Part shown: positions 22,601-37,600 of the stretch, piece by piece
Position numbering within the stretch: the first letter of the stretch is position 1
How the letters are laid out: each line of letters starts with the position of its first letter
Assembly: GCA_035772405.1 (NCBI GenBank)
Contig: JAYKKM010000226.1
Location: forward strand, 1,488,001-1,552,000
Direction of reading: 5' to 3'
DNA: 64,000 bases
DNA from: Chrysogorgia sp. JL179-B06
Taxonomy: Eukaryota > Cnidaria > Anthozoa > Scleralcyonacea > Chrysogorgiidae
Notes under the pieces: model-generated
Told to the model about the DNA's origin: nothing
Databases searched by the model: none
Seen by the model: only the letters and a program-made list of their open reading frames with translations
Position numbers and translations under genes: made by a program

Positions 22601-25600
22601 AACTCAAACTACGTTTCTTGTGCCAGAACATTAAATATGCAATTAAATGTAAACACCAAAATTACTTATAAGCCAAAGTTGAAGCCTCGTTCAAAAACAA
22701 CCCTAAGTTGTTCTGGAACTATCACAAAGCAATACTTCATCACCGCTCTACTCTAAATCCTATCATTTCCTACCATGATCAGAAGGCAGAACTTTTCAAT
22801 TCTTACTTCTGTTCAGTTTTCCAACCTGTCAGACAAATAATTAACTCTAAAACCTCCAAATCTTCACCAACGCCTGATACACAAACCTCTGAAATATCTC
22901 TTAGTGTGGATGAAGTTGCTAATTGGCTGTCAAACCTAGATCCAACAAAGGCTATCGGTCCCGACGGAATTCCTAGTCGTCTTCTTAAGGAATGCACTGC
23001 ACAGATTGCTCCAAGCCTTTGTGCACTGTTTAACCACTCGTTACATTCCGGACGTGTTCCGTCTGAATGGAAATCGGCCGACGTCACACCTATACACAAA
23101 AAAAGATCAAAAAGAACCTGCCAACAACTACAGACCTATATCTTTGTTGCCTACCGTTAGTAAAGTCCTAGAGTGTTGTGTTTGCAACAGGCTTTACAAC
23201 CACGTAAGAGTCATGATTACTCAATTACAGCATGGCTTTCTAAGCGGACGTTCCTGCGTCATGCAGCTTTTATCAACTCTACACTCTGTTGGACAATTCA
23301 TCATCATCATCATCATCATCCCGTTTGTCCCCTCAAGGGGGGTCGGGTCGTCTCGACACCTCTCTCCACTCTATTCTGTTATCGACTTTGTCCAGATCCA
23401 CCACTCTCCCATCATCCCGAACACAATCCATCCATCGTTTTCTCGGTCGTGCTCTCTTCCTTGTTCCTGGTTCCCTTCGTTCCGCTGCCCATCTAACAAA
23501 CTCCTTCTCTTCCATTCTCTTCACGTGTCCGTACCATCTTAACCTGCTTTCTCGTATCTTCTCTCTCAGTTCCGTCACCTTCAATTCCTGCCTTATGTCG
23601 TCGTTTCTCATTCTCTCTCGTCTTGTTACTCCTCTAATGGCTCGTAGACATCTCATCTCTGCTACTTCCAATTTCCTCACATGTTCTTTCTTCACTGCCC
23701 AAGTCTCTGCCCCATACAGAATCACTGGTCTTACCATCGTTTTGTACACCTGCGACTTCAGTCTCATCGGCATCCGTTTGTCATATATTATGCCGCTTAC
23801 ATTCCTCCATGTGTTCCCTGTTCCCTGCAGTCTTGCCTGTACCTCTCTATCCAGATCTCCACTCTCATGTAGCCAACTTCCTAGGTATCTAAAGGCTGTT
23901 GTTTGCTTCAGTTGCTGTCCGTCCACTGCAATGTGCAGTCGTGGCACTGGTTGCCCTCTTGAGACTTCTAGTACTTCCGTTTTTTTCTTACTCATCCGCC
24001 TACCATGTACTTCCAGTTGGTTGTCCCACTTCTCTACTGCCTGTTGTAATTCCTCTATTTTGTTAGTTCCCAGTGCGATGTCGTCGGCATAAATAACCTT
24101 CTGTCCTCGCTCCATTGGGCACTGCTTACTGATGTAATCCAACAGTATTATGAACAGCAGTGGGCTGAGAGCTGAGCCCTGATGTAAGCCTACTTTCACT
24201 TCAAATGACTTGGTTTTACCAAAGCATGTTCTCACTTGCGTACTTGGTGTTCTGTACAGCGCCATCACCATGGTTATCAGTTCTTCCGGGACGTTGTAGT
24301 GTCTTAGTACTGGTGGAATCATTCCTCTGTTAATTTTGTCGTACGCCTTCTCTAAGTCCAAGAAGCCCCAACAGCTCTCTTGTTGGAATTCCAGTTTTCT
24401 CTCCATCATCTGTCTCACAATGAACATAGCATCTGTCGTCCCCTTTCCCTTTCTAAAACCAAACTGCTCTTCTCCCAAATACGGCTCCGCAAACACACTC
24501 ATCCTATTATCTAGTATTCTCTCAAAGCATTTCATCATCTGCGATAGAAGTTTGATCCCTCTATAGTTTTCGCACTCATGGATGTTTCCCTTATTCTTAA
24601 ATATAGGTATCAGGATGGATTCTAACCAGTCGTCGGGTATTCGTTTTTCTTTCCAGATTGTATCCATTACTCTGTGCAGCCATACAATCCCTTCTTCTCC
24701 CAGTGCTAGTACCATCTCCAGCGTGATCTCTTATGGTCCTGCTGCTTTTCCTCGCTTCATCTTACTTATTGCTGCCTTTTACTTCCGCTATAGAGATTTC
24801 TGGTTGTGTGTCGTCTATTGGTGTTGTTGTCGGTAGGTTGGCTGTAAACGGGTTTTCCTCGTTGAGTAGGTTATCAAAGTACTCTCTCCATCTCTCCTTT
24901 ACTGCTTCTCCCTCTACTAGTAAATCTCCATCGATGTTGTTGACGAAGGGCGTCATAACCCTGTCTTCCTGTCCCTCCTCTCTGGTCCTTGCTAGCTTGT
25001 ATATCTTCTTTCGTGCTACCAGTGGCTCGTTTTCCAGTTCGTGGTATAGATCATCTTCCGCTCTTTCTTTGGCTTGCTTCACTGCCCATTTTGCCGCTGT
25101 CTTTGCCATTTTGTATCTTCGTCGTGCCTCAGTTGATGGTTGTAGTTCCATTTCTTTTCTAGTTTCACGCTTTTCATTAATTGCTGACTGCACTTCTTCC
25201 GTCCACCACCACTCTTCTCTATTAGGTTTCTTCCCATATCTAGCTCTTCCACACATTCGCTCCGCTGTCTTCACCACCGCGTCCTTAAATCCCTTCCACT
25301 CTGCCTCTATACTGTCCCTCTTCTCGTCGAAATCTTTCTGCTACTGATCCGTTCAATTTTCCATTTCGTATCTTCGTTTCTGTCGAGCATAGTTCCTTCC
25401 TACCAAACCTCTCTAATCTCAGTATTGCCACCACTGGTTTATGCTGCGGTGCCACTGTCTCACTTGGTATCACTTTCGTGTCCATCACATACTTCCACTG
25501 AGATTTTTATATTTATAATCATGTCTATCTGCGTCTTACTTCTACCACTATAGTAGGTGTACAGCTGACTTCTCACCATGTGTTTGCTATAATCCATCCA

Positions 25601-28600
25601 TTGAGACTGCACATCTCCAGCAGATTTAGCCCTTCAGCATTCCGGTTGTCTCTGCCATAGCGTCCGATGCATTCTTCTAGGCCTTCCCTATCCGATCCTG
25701 TGTGAGCATTCATGTCGCCCATTATTATAAGAAGCTCTCCATCGCTTGCCTTGTCAGTTAGAGTCTGAAGATCTTCTCTGAACTGTTGCTTTAAGTCGTC
25801 CTCAAGACCTGACTGAGGTGCATATGCTGTTACCACAAACATCATCACGTTCTTCAGTTGCACTCTAACTGCCATCAATCTGTCGTTCACTCTGATCACT
25901 TCTACCACCGTCTTTTTGATATCACCACGCAATACAATGCCTACTCCATTTCTCTTTTCCTCTCCTCCTGTGTAGTATAGCTTACAGTCCATCCCCAAGT
26001 CTCGGGCTCTCTGACCGGTCCATCTTATCTCCTGCAAACTCAGTACGTCTATATTCCTCCTCACCATCATCTCTGCCACTTCCATTCCCTTTCCTGTTAG
26101 TGTAGATACGTTTAAAGTCGCCACTCTCAAAATGTTGTTGTTGTTCGTGGGTCCTTTTGCTTAACCTCCTACTTTCGCTTTTTGGGCTATCCCGCCCTAC
26201 CCTAGGCGGGAAATAGGAGGGGAGTCGGCCTGGCAGCCTGTTGATTCGGGACTGCCGAACTTTATGGCGGGCACACGCTCAGGCATAGAGCTGAATAGCT
26301 CTCCCACCGTTAGGAACTGTCCCTGGCGGGACACCCATGTAGACTCCAATTGGTGCTCCTTATAACCGGTATACTACAGTTCCCCAAACTTCCCTCTGTT
26401 AATGTCGAGATATCACCTTGCGCTATATAGTACTTGCCGGCTAGCGAAGCCTGTCGCGTACCGCAGTGTAACCGCTTCCGACCACAAATGGAGATGCTGC
26501 TGTTGTTCCAGGGGGAGTCGTCCACCAGCATCCCCTACAAGCCCACCTGCTGCCATAGGCTCACCTTTTCTGTTAGGGTTGGTTCCCTTAGCCTTTGCCT
26601 CAATAGGCTTACCGCAAGGCAGCGGGTTTCAACTATGCAAGGCAGGGGCGTCAGTCCCTGAGGCAATACAACCCGCATACCATTACTTGACAAAAATACT
26701 CAGACTGACGTTCTATTCTTGGATTTCGCTAAAGCTTTGGACTCGGTGGATCATGGTATTCTTTTAGAAAAACTAAAGGGTTACGGTATATCTGGTAATC
26801 TTCACCAGTGGTTGACCGATTATCTACTTGGTCGTACTCAACAAGTTGTGGTAGAAGGCGCTGCTTCGCAATGGTCTCCTGTCACTTCTGGTGTGCCACA
26901 GTGAAGCATCTTGGATCCAATTTGTGACGGCACTTCAATGTCGCTTTATGCTGATGACGCGAAGCTGTACAGGGGAATCAAATCTATTGATGACTAGTTT
27001 GTGTTCAGTTGCAGGAAACCTTGTCAAAGATCGAACATTGGAGCCAAGAATCTAACATCAAATTCAATGCTTCGAAATGTAAGGTTCTAACAGTTTCCCG
27101 CAGGAAATCGCCTTTCCTGTTTGATTACCATCTAGGCGCTGCTGAACTGTCACGTGTCCAAAAAGAAATCGATCTTGTAATCACAGTAACCAGTAACCTA
27201 TCCTGGGACTCCCATATCTCTTCTATTGTAGCTAAGGCCAACAAGTTGCTGGGTTACTTAGAAGAACCTATATCCTCTGCTTACGGGCCGTGATGTTCGA
27301 CGAACACTTTATTTATCTCTCGTCAAGTCACAGCTATGCTATATGCCACCGAAGTCTGGTCACCAGCTCTGAGTACCCATAAGTCAAGACTTGAACGCGT
27401 TCAGCCACAAGGAGCGGCTTCTGGCTCTAAATCTGTTGCCTTTGTCTTACGACAGGGAAATCAAGGATCTATGTTTTTTACAAGGCTTTGTATGGACTCT
27501 CTGATCTAAATGTTTATAACTTTGTCTCGTTTGTTAGTCATAGTCGTACCCGCATCTGTAAAAATCCTACCCTTATGCTTAAAGCACCGTCCTGTAAAAC
27601 TAGTACTTTCCAAGCCTCCTACTTTAACAGAATTGTTCCTCTCTGGAATTCTGTTTGTAAAATAGCATCACCCAATAGTCTCTGCAGTCTTGCAACATTC
27701 AAAAGATTTTTACTCAATACTTATTTATCATTACTAACATCTACTTTTGACGTTGATATGACTTGTACATGGTCGTTATACCGTTACTGCTCCTGTCGGC
27801 TGTCACTGATAGTTTTCCAATGTACCAACTGCTTGGATTCCACGGAGCGTCGTTGTATGTGTTGCAACTTCAACCTCGTTCTTCTGAATTCCACTCAGTT
27901 TTATTCATTTTGTTCTTTCAGTGGTTGAGTTCGGAAGAATGGGATTGGGGCTGCGCGTATGTGTTGGTGCATCGTGAATTCCAAGCAGTTGATCTATGAC
28001 TTTATGTATTTTTAATTTTTAAACGGGAAGGTGCCTCGCATGGGTCCTCGAGTCCCGTTCGCGCTCTTTCCGTTTGGGTATTTTTTGTATTTACATTAAT
28101 ATCTAATAAAATCGATCAAAAGACGGATAAATTGACTATGCCATTGAATGTGGGCATTCATTGAATGTGGGCATTCAGACTAGTGCACGGCACTAAGTAC
28201 TGAACATTGTTCATGATGCCCAGGCCACCATAGCACCGATCTGAACAGGATTTCCACGGTCCCCAGCACTTTTCCTGAATACAGTACTGCTCAGAAATAA
28301 TGATGCTTTCTCATCCAGAACACATTCCGGACGCATTCCAGAACGCGTTCCGGATGCGTTCCTGAACATGTTCAATTGCGATGGAGATTCAGAGATTCTG
28401 TTGTAAGCTGTTACCAGTTTGGAAAACTTCAAGTGATAACAAATCACATTTATACGAAATTGTACAAACTTGAGCCTTGTGGCTTTGGATCAAACAAGGA
28501 TGAGAGTGAATGAGAGTTGCCAGTCATGCTACCTACAGTACTTAGTCTAAGTTAAAATGCTTTAAACACGGAACAAAGGCATAATGAAAGTCATCACCGA

Positions 28601-31600
28601 AAATCACACAACCATAGTTGAAAGCACCTGAGAACAATCAGCTATCCTATTCCATGTCAACCAGCAAAGAGAATGTTGTTGTTTTTTAACATTGACGAAA
28701 CAACATCAATTATCAAAATTGAGTGGTTTTAATTTTGAGGTCTTAATTCCTCCCTCGTTTTGAATATCTTTACTTCAGCAGATTCAAAGAAATCACTCTA
28801 TTTCTTCCATATATAATGAAAGCTTTGCCAATCATAAAATATCTCTTGTATACAGTATTAATATGGCAGAGTGACAATATGAAACAAGATGATGCTACAA
28901 ATCGGTAAATGGTGAGAATTTTCGGATATGGCCAAACCAATCATGACATTGATATAGCCTGAAAACCTAGGAAAGTGTCTGAACGCCAGTGCATTTAGTA
29001 CCCATAGTCTGAATAGTAGTCTGAATGCCGCCAAAGAGCGTACATCAAGACGTCTTTCTCCGAGCAAAACTTGTGTAAATTTTAGCAATCGCACAGATTC
29101 ACAAATTTGTGGTTCTCATTACCACCAGTGCTGCATTCCCAAACCAAATTCCAACGAAAAGGGCAGTTCCCAGTCAAAGCTGGGTGAACTTTCATATAAA
29201 TCCCGAATAACGTCACATTAAAATCTGCTGTTATTTCTAAAATAAAACATTATCGTAAGAGTTAGGGTTAGTATTACCTGGGTTAATTATGGTTAGGATT
29301 AGGGTTGGTTAGGATTAGGGTAAGGTTTGGGGTTAAGGACAATGTTTTGAATTTGGGATACTTACTGTATACTTACATATAGTCTGTATTGAAATGTCAG
29401 CCAAAAAGCTGACTTCACCATATGAGCAAATGTTGGAGTAAAATTAGGACCAGCTTGTGAGGAAAATACTAAATACCTCATTAAACCCCTAAACTTCCTC
29501 TTTCTATTTTGCTCTTTTAAACACCAGATTACTTGTATGTAATTTTTCAAAGGCAGACCCTGTTTGCCAGGATGGGATTTAAGGTTATAATTATAGTAGT
29601 GGATTGACTATCTTTTTATTTGCTAGGTTTTGGAGTACCAGCTACTAATACAAGCCTCTTTAATAGTGGTGCAAAGAGTACTATATTTTCTGGCTTTGGT
29701 AATACTGCTAATACTGCTGCAAATAAAGGTTTTGGTGTACCAGCATTTACAACAGGTTTGTTTAGAGTTTTTTTACTTTCTTATAAAGTAAGTTATTACT
29801 GAAAAAACAGCTAGAGTGGGCGAGTAAATGATAAATTTTAAATACATTTCAAAGCCGAAAATGTTACATTACGGGCATAGAGGGAGGATGAGCACGCCAT
29901 TTATCCTGGTCAGCGGCAAGCAATCGTCTTCTGGACGATCCTTTTATTGGACAGTATTAAGGTTATAAGTAATAGCATTTTTACTTAGCTTTCCTGTATC
30001 ACGGGGGTTAGGGTTAGAAAACCCATTGGGCGGGGATTAGGATCTAAGTTGTTTTGTGGTTAGGCCAAATTAAAAAAATTATGTTTTGTGCAATAATGAT
30101 GGCCTGGGAACTAATTTAGCAAAATAGCGATTGTTACAAAGCCAGTGACGTGGCAGGTCACGTAGTGATCTTATTTTACGATTTTACCAGGTAAAAACTA
30201 TGTAAAAACTATAAAACCTACCGTTTTTATGCCTAATATTACTTTGGCGCAAAAATATGTCACAAAATGTACAGGGTCGGCGGAGCTGAACTAGGGTCGG
30301 TCGGGTAACCGGAACCACACAATTTTATTTATTTATTTATTATGCTTCGCCAATTCTATAGTTACATAATGAAAGTGGCAGGGTGGCCGCAAAATGAAAA
30401 ATTAAAGTAAAAATTAAATAGTTTTAATAGTTTATATTTGGCCTTAGCATGCAGTTCTATCATGATGTACTGTATATCATAATATAGGCGTCTCTCACGG
30501 ATTCTTAAATATATCGTCCAGAAGACGATTGCTTGCCACTGACCGGGATAAATGGCATGCTCACCCTCGCTCTACGCCCATGATGTAACTATTATCCTTT
30601 CAAAGCTGGAATAATTGGAACTCTGGAGGCCCTCGTACAGTACTTTAGTATTTGTGAAAGAAATACAAAAATTAACAGTTTGTAAAAGCAAAAGTAAAAC
30701 GTTATTACCGTAAATGCTGGATTTAGCACTGCTCTAGCCTCTAAGTAGAATAATTTCTACTGTTGATTTCTACGTGCTGTTTTGAATTTATAACATTGGC
30801 GACGAGGATTAAACATTGTCAATATGCCTCCGAAACCGAGGAAAGCATTGAAAATCGAAGAATTCGAACCTGACGAAGATATCTTAGAGACTACATGTAA
30901 ATGGAAACTATGGAAGCGACGATTAGAGGTTCAAATGTATTACTACGATATCACAAAATGAGAAGATAAGAAAGCAGCCGCGTTGGTTCATGGTGGCGAT
31001 AAGCCATTTTATCTTAAGCCATTTTTATTTTCATTAGAATTGCAGAAAATCGATATTTAGGTCATTTAAAAAATATCCTGGTTTATCATTAACCCTTTCG
31101 ATCCTTGGTCTCGACAATTGTAGAGACTGGGATCTAAAGGGTTAAAGATCATATCCAGTCATTGTATTCTTCTGTGAATCATTCAAATTCAGCGACGGCG
31201 GAGCGTGTTTTGAAGTGGGGGGCTAGAAGCGGTGAAGAAAGGGGATAATTAATTTCCAAATAATACACCGTACGGAAAAACCTCGATTTAGATATTCCAG
31301 AGAAAAGTGGGGGGGGGGGGGGCTACAGCCCTCCCGGCTCCGCCGTGCATGAAATTAGGGAGCGTTTATTATATTTAATGTCTATAATTAGAACTTCAAT
31401 ATTTGCTTTAAAGGTAACTTGTATTGTTGAAGTGTTATACTATATGATACTGTATATACATGTATAAAATATTAAACATTGAAGTCTATTTACAGTACAT
31501 ATATGCATGATATACTACAGGTATGTAGTAATATAACGTGTATATACACGTTATATGGTTGTATCAAAACGATCCATCTAGTGTTGTAAAAAAGTAGAGT

Positions 31601-34600
31601 GCTGCGTAGACAGTGTTTTGAATATATAGCAGTGGAAAGTGAAAAGGTGGTAAACTGCCAATAATTTAGTGACGAAATAGTGACGTTTCGAGCGGAGCCG
31701 TTCATCAGAGTAAGACCATCTAGAGTAAGCCCTTCATTAGAGTAAGACCATCTAGTGTTGGTTTGGTAGAAGAAAAACTCAGTGTCTGAAAGGTTGGGTT
31801 AATCCTTTTGTTAGTTTCAACTTGTTTCTCTTCGGTACCAACCCCCTGCGCTATAAATAATGAACGCTCCCTTAGAAGCAAGAAAGTCAAAAACATACCA
31901 GTTATTACTTTACATACTTCCGAGCTGAGTGAAATCTGATTTTCATATTTCATTTGTACTGTATAAACACATTCACACAAAGTATTGAAAATAAACAACG
32001 CCCACACAAAGTATTTTTACTGCAACTGATGCTAAACCAGGGTTATTTTTAAATGTCCTTGATAACAAATCGGTGTTGAGACGACTGCCAGCTTCCCAAG
32101 CCAATGAGTTGTTAGTACTGTCCTTTGAAATCCAGGTACGGGACCCCCTTTTCATGATAGCCCGTTGCTATTAATAGCTCAAAATGCGGACAAAATGCGG
32201 ACAATTGACTCACAAATGAGCTATTTTCTTTTGTTATGGCCGCAATAATTATGGGTAAATACGGACAAACATGGGTACTGACGTCATCTCTAAGTGCTAT
32301 TGGCCCATAATACACTACGCAAATCCTGCCAAAATTCCCGCACCTGAGGAATGACATATAAGCCACACCTCTTGTTTTAATATTATTCATTGCATAAATC
32401 CAATTAACTTTTCCCCCTTGGCTCTACTCAGTGCCACAGAGTACGTAAGTATCAACCAGATGTACGTATAACTCGGTGATGTTTATATCCCCACGCATGT
32501 TGTTTTACACTTCTCTGATATTCACCATCCTGGCAAAAGATGACATTGTACATGTACTGTAAATAAAATTATTTATCCTCTTAGCAGACTTATCCAATCT
32601 TTATTTCATTTTTTTGTTGTTTGAACCTTTCGGAACTGAGTAACAAACCAGCTTTTGGTTGACAAGACTGGAATATTTCAGGTTAATTGTTAATTGACAT
32701 TTTTGTTTACATCCCACCAATAATAGTCGCAGGAAGATAAAAACTGCTGGGAGAAGAATCATGCACGTTTTCACACAAGTTGAACTTCTGTTTGATATTC
32801 TATGTCGATGGCAGCTGAACTCCATCTTTATGTACATGTATGTGAGTGTACATAAAGGAAAATAAGCTTTAAAAATCTATTCCCATCCTACTTTTATCAT
32901 ATAACATTTGGTTTTATGATCTCTAGGCCAAAGTGGACCCACAGCATTTGGTACAACAAGTGGTATACCTAATCCTAATGATGTCTCTGTTATTTTGTCT
33001 GCAATATCTGTGCCAAATATATTTGATGACGACCGAGATGCGATTTTGGCAAAGTTTAACAAAATGCAGGCTTTTCTAGGAGCTGGTAAAGGCTTTTTCA
33101 ATGCAACAGCTCAGCCAATTGATTTTACAATGGAAAATCCTTTTTGTAGATTCAAGGTTAGAGGATTACATATTGATTTATTATTTAATACAGATCTAGT
33201 GTAAGACTGAGCAAAGTGTATTTAATAAATTATTTTATTAAAGTGCCACTGTGATGAAATTTTGAACCCCATGTTTTTTAGCATTATTGCAAAGAGTACA
33301 TATAAATAACTCCCCATGCAAAATTTTAGCGCTCAATGTCAAATATTGACTGCGCTATACGACGATAAAGTTCGTAATTTCACGGCCGCCATTAAAATCT
33401 GCCATCTTGGAAATTTCAGGTCAAAGGGCGCCGGTTACGTCAGAGTCTCAAGCACGCTTCACGTGTAGTGTTGTTGCAACATATAAACAACGAGATTCCA
33501 CTAGATTCGGAAGAATTTGACATTTTAAACGCGGTTTGTATATGCGCTGCTTTGTATTCTATAGTAATTCTATTTGTGTTGACGCGGCTCCTTGAGACTA
33601 TGACGTCACGAGCGCTTCTCGAATGGATAAAAACAAGATGGCCGATTTTAATGGCGGACGTCGATTTAGGACTTTTCAAACGTTTGTAACTCTTCGATTT
33701 TTATTCCGTTTCGACTGTAATTTTGTATAAGGGCTACTTTCGCATTGATAAATACATCCATGAAGAAAAAATGGCATTTTTCGATGACGAATTTTCATCA
33801 CAGTGGCACTTTAAATATAATATATGAATTACGTAGGTACTGTAGTATGTTTTAAAAGGGAAACGTTTGAAGGAGTTTGTAGGTTATTAGTTAGAACATC
33901 TCACCACTGACCATGTTATATGTGCACATTCTTTATGTATTGGACAGAAAGTGGACATAGATTGCATCATACAGTACTGCTCAGAAGTAACCTAACACTG
34001 TGGTTGTGGTGGGGTTGTGGTTGACATATCTTACCGCAAGAAAAAACTATGGTTGACCAAACAGTTCAGTTTCCGACCTAAAGCGTGGGTCAATATTGTT
34101 TGTAAGCGTGGGCCAATATTGTTTGTCATGCGTTAAGCGTGGGTATATTGTTTGTCGGTCGGTCTATTGTTCGTTGGTCGGTCTATTGTTCGTTGGTCGG
34201 TCTATTGTTCGTTGGTTAATTGTTGTGATCTGTTAAGTGGCTTATGTTCCAAGTTGGTATACCAACTTTCTAATGTAAGTCGCTGTTTGTAGTTCGTGTT
34301 AAAGGCGATACATTCAGCCGAGTCCCAGTCAATATCGTGTTTTGTTTGTACGTGGTGTTCAGCTATGTGATTAGTCCTAGGAGGACATGGGGGCAGGTTT
34401 TGAAAACAGATTTGGGGAAGAAGGGTTTGGGTATTAAAGGAACTAGCATTAGATCGTGCTGCATGGAAAGCATTGCTATCGTGTAAGACCCAGCTAACCC
34501 TTGTTATGCTAACCCAAGTTAATACTCAGTTTTTATTTCACTTTCAACATTTCACTTTCTGACGAAGGACCTTCGCTCGAAACGTTAGACCTCCTACATG

Positions 34601-37600
34601 TATTATTTCAGTATTACACCAACCTTTTAGAGTTTTCGATTTTGTATTTCTACACTTTTGTATCACATATCAACATACAGGTTGTTCTGTGTGAATTTAT
34701 TTCTTTGAAACTATATGTAAACTCTAAACCTAAAATCAACAAACACTAACCTTATTCCTAAACGTTTTAGTGATTCTATTTTATATGTATGGTACACAAT
34801 GAAGGAGTCAGAATATGGGGGTAGTTAGAAAGTTATTTTGAGTAGATACGGTAGCTCAAGGAGCTCTTCAATTCCGCAATAAGATGGATTTCTCATGTCA
34901 TCATTAGTACTACTCATACTACTGTATGAGTTACTGTAAGTTATCCTGCTTTATACACCACCTTGTTTTAAAGAGATTGGTTTGGGGACTGTCAGTTTAC
35001 GATTTTTATATTTTCTTTTCTCTCAGGCTGTGGGGTATAGCTGTATGCCATCTGGTTTAGATTCAACAGGATTAGTTTCTCTTACTATTTCCAAAAAAGA
35101 GCAAGATGTAAAAACACACCAACAGCAGCTTGTCGAAGCACTTCATAAAATATTTGGAAGTAAACCGAATTTGGTGTTTTTTGTGGAAGGACTAAAACCT
35201 TTGCCAGAAGATAAGTATGTCTCGTCCCAGTCTTGTTTGTTTTTCTGAACCCTGTTGTTGTTAAAATGTCGAATAACTTAGTCCTGCATTAGTGAACATT
35301 TTGTGAGCACGATAGCAGAGTAAAATGGAGTTTTCTGTTACAAATATTTTTGAAATTCAGAAACGTTTTATCTTGGAAAGTTTCGGCCACATCAGCCAAA
35401 CAGGTTAACTCTTTCCTGTAAAAACATCCAATATTGAACCACCTCTTTGTTCTATTGATATATTTGGAAATAACCATAACTCATGTTGCGAAAGCTATAC
35501 ATTAGTTATCATAAATCAGGTTGAAAAACTTTCATTTTTCTAGAAAAGGCCATCTTGCACGCCCGCGTAGCATCATGAAAATTCAATGCCAGCAATCGCA
35601 ATCAAATCAAACTTGGCATGTGAGTGGATCTCGTGTGCCTGGCGCTTGCATGTCGAATTTCAATTTTTAATCTTGCGTTACCATGTGCCTTGTTTTTCAA
35701 TTGACGACTTCATGGGTCTTCTATGAACCATTTTGACAGGGTCGGACAGGAAAGAGTTAATTATGTCGAGTAATTTTCATGTTACCTTGAAGATGATTCT
35801 GAAATTAGTCAAACAGATCACACTGAAATAAAACGCAGCTATTTAGATCTTAATCCTCGAGGTAGTGATAATCGAATAACTCGGTAATTTTCAAATAAAA
35901 AATGATGAAGGATGAAGATGTGTCTGAGTTAAGAACTGTTACATATTTAAAAAAATAATTCTTGTCAAAAAAATAATTATTTACACTACCTGTATCTATA
36001 ACTAACCCTTTAGAAATATATTGTAAATGCAGGGGTGTAGACAACCTGTATTTCCATGTAGGTTAAATCACATTAATAATAAGAATAAATATGAAAGCTG
36101 CTAAGTTCTCAAACGAAAAATAAGAGAACTTCTAAATGTTGAGGAGAAAAAAATATGTAATAGACACAGCATGATCAGCCGATCTTTATGGGATTTATAA
36201 GGCGAGCCGTGTTAATATCATACATACCGGCTGCGAATATTGTATTGTACTTAAAGTACGAATGCATCGAAATAACTATGTTAACAAACTACATGTAATT
36301 TGGTGATATGAACTATTTTAGCCGAGAAATTGAAGTTAAAAAATTGAAATTAAAAAAGTTAAAAAAAGAAAAAGTTAAAAAAAGTGAGAAAATTGAAGTT
36401 AAAATTGAAGTTAAAGTTCATGATATTAGGAGAAATCTCCCACCGATTTACAGATATTGATTAAATATTAATTTCTTTTGAATTTTCTTCATGAATTATT
36501 AATGAGTTCTGTGAGTAATATATCATACATGAGAAGGCGTTTATTATCTGATTTGAAAACTCCAAGAAGTGTGTTGAAAAACGAGGAGATAGCGGCGAGT
36601 TTTTTAACCAACTTCGAGGTGTTTTCGAATAAGATAATAAACGCCTTTCAAGTGTATGATATATAGCTTCTCAAACTAACAAGTATTTTAAGAGAAATTT
36701 GAGGGGAAAGTTGGCTTAATTGATGGACGTTTATTACCACATTTACAAACAACGTCTCGGTTATGATTTTTCTTTGTGTTTTCCTCATGAATTATTAACG
36801 ACTTTGAGAAATATATATATTTACTTAAGTATTTTTCGACATACAGTTTCGAAGTTCCCTTATTTCTCTTTTTCATATTATTGGACCTGTTGGTCCTGTA
36901 TATCCACGGTTAAATTACAGTTGCCGTTATTATGTTATATCAGTAAATACGTACCTAAAATGAACAGGTTTTGTGATTGCCTATATGGAACAAAGTGGTT
37001 AGGGTTAGGACATTGGTTTCTTTGTGGTTGATTCTATTGTTTTATTGTTTTATAATCAACCAATCACAAAACTTGATAGTATAGGTAGGTGGCGACCCTG
37101 TTATATCTATACGGTGACGGAAAAAACAAAAGTTAAGACAGATCGATGCAACGTTAAGATCATATTTATAATAGGATCTTCCTTGTTTTTTTGCGATGGA
37201 AGTTGCAACAAACTACGTTGTAACAGGGCAATCAACTTAGAATAGTGCAATTTTAATTAGCCTCTGTAACAATAGCGATTATTCGTTGCGAGGATTTAAT
37301 TCTGCAACAAGTATCTTGATAACCTGTAAACAATGATCCCACTTAAAATGTTTTTTTCCTTTCGTAATTAGAACTGAAGTCGTTATTTATTTGGTCGAAA
37401 GAGATGCATGTGGTAATTCCAGACGTTTTCCCGCCAGTGAATTATCGAAATATTTCAATCAAACCAATATCAAGGTTTGTATATACTATATAGTCTTCTT
37501 TTTAGGAACAAAAATATATTATGGATTTCATATAACGCCCCTTCTGATTGGCTGTCGTACCTTCTCCAGTGCTCCATTTCTCGATCGGGAGCACGGGAAT

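Larger units (their letters stand above)
22180..28085 (+). pseudogene. Decayed LINE (outer), split by a second LINE
   Basis: Left part 22180-23306: endonuclease tail (PVWRIVYDYNRANFAELRSAL), linker, then RT start with DPTKAIGPDGIPSRLLKE, a frameshift, and ANNYRPISLLPTVSKVLE to HSVGQ. Right part from about 26682: TDVLFLDFAKALDSVDHGIL, GRTQQVVVEG, TSGVPQ, SLYADDAKLY, then the thumb and C-terminal tail in broken frames to about 27760. The two parts join mid-protein, so this was one element before the insertion. Stops interrupt it at several points. CR1/Rex-like by motif style. Confidence 0.85.

Noticed and set aside
23289..24092. 267-residue plus-strand ORF
   Set aside because: It is the antisense shadow of the RTE-like reverse transcriptase on the minus strand.
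24733..25347. 204-residue plus-strand ORF
   Set aside because: Antisense shadow of the LINE linker region; low-complexity Ser-rich translation.
33440..33689. Overlapping 79 and 73-residue ORFs
   Set aside because: Both lie inside a MITE with TTAAAGTGCCACTGTG ends; chance frames.
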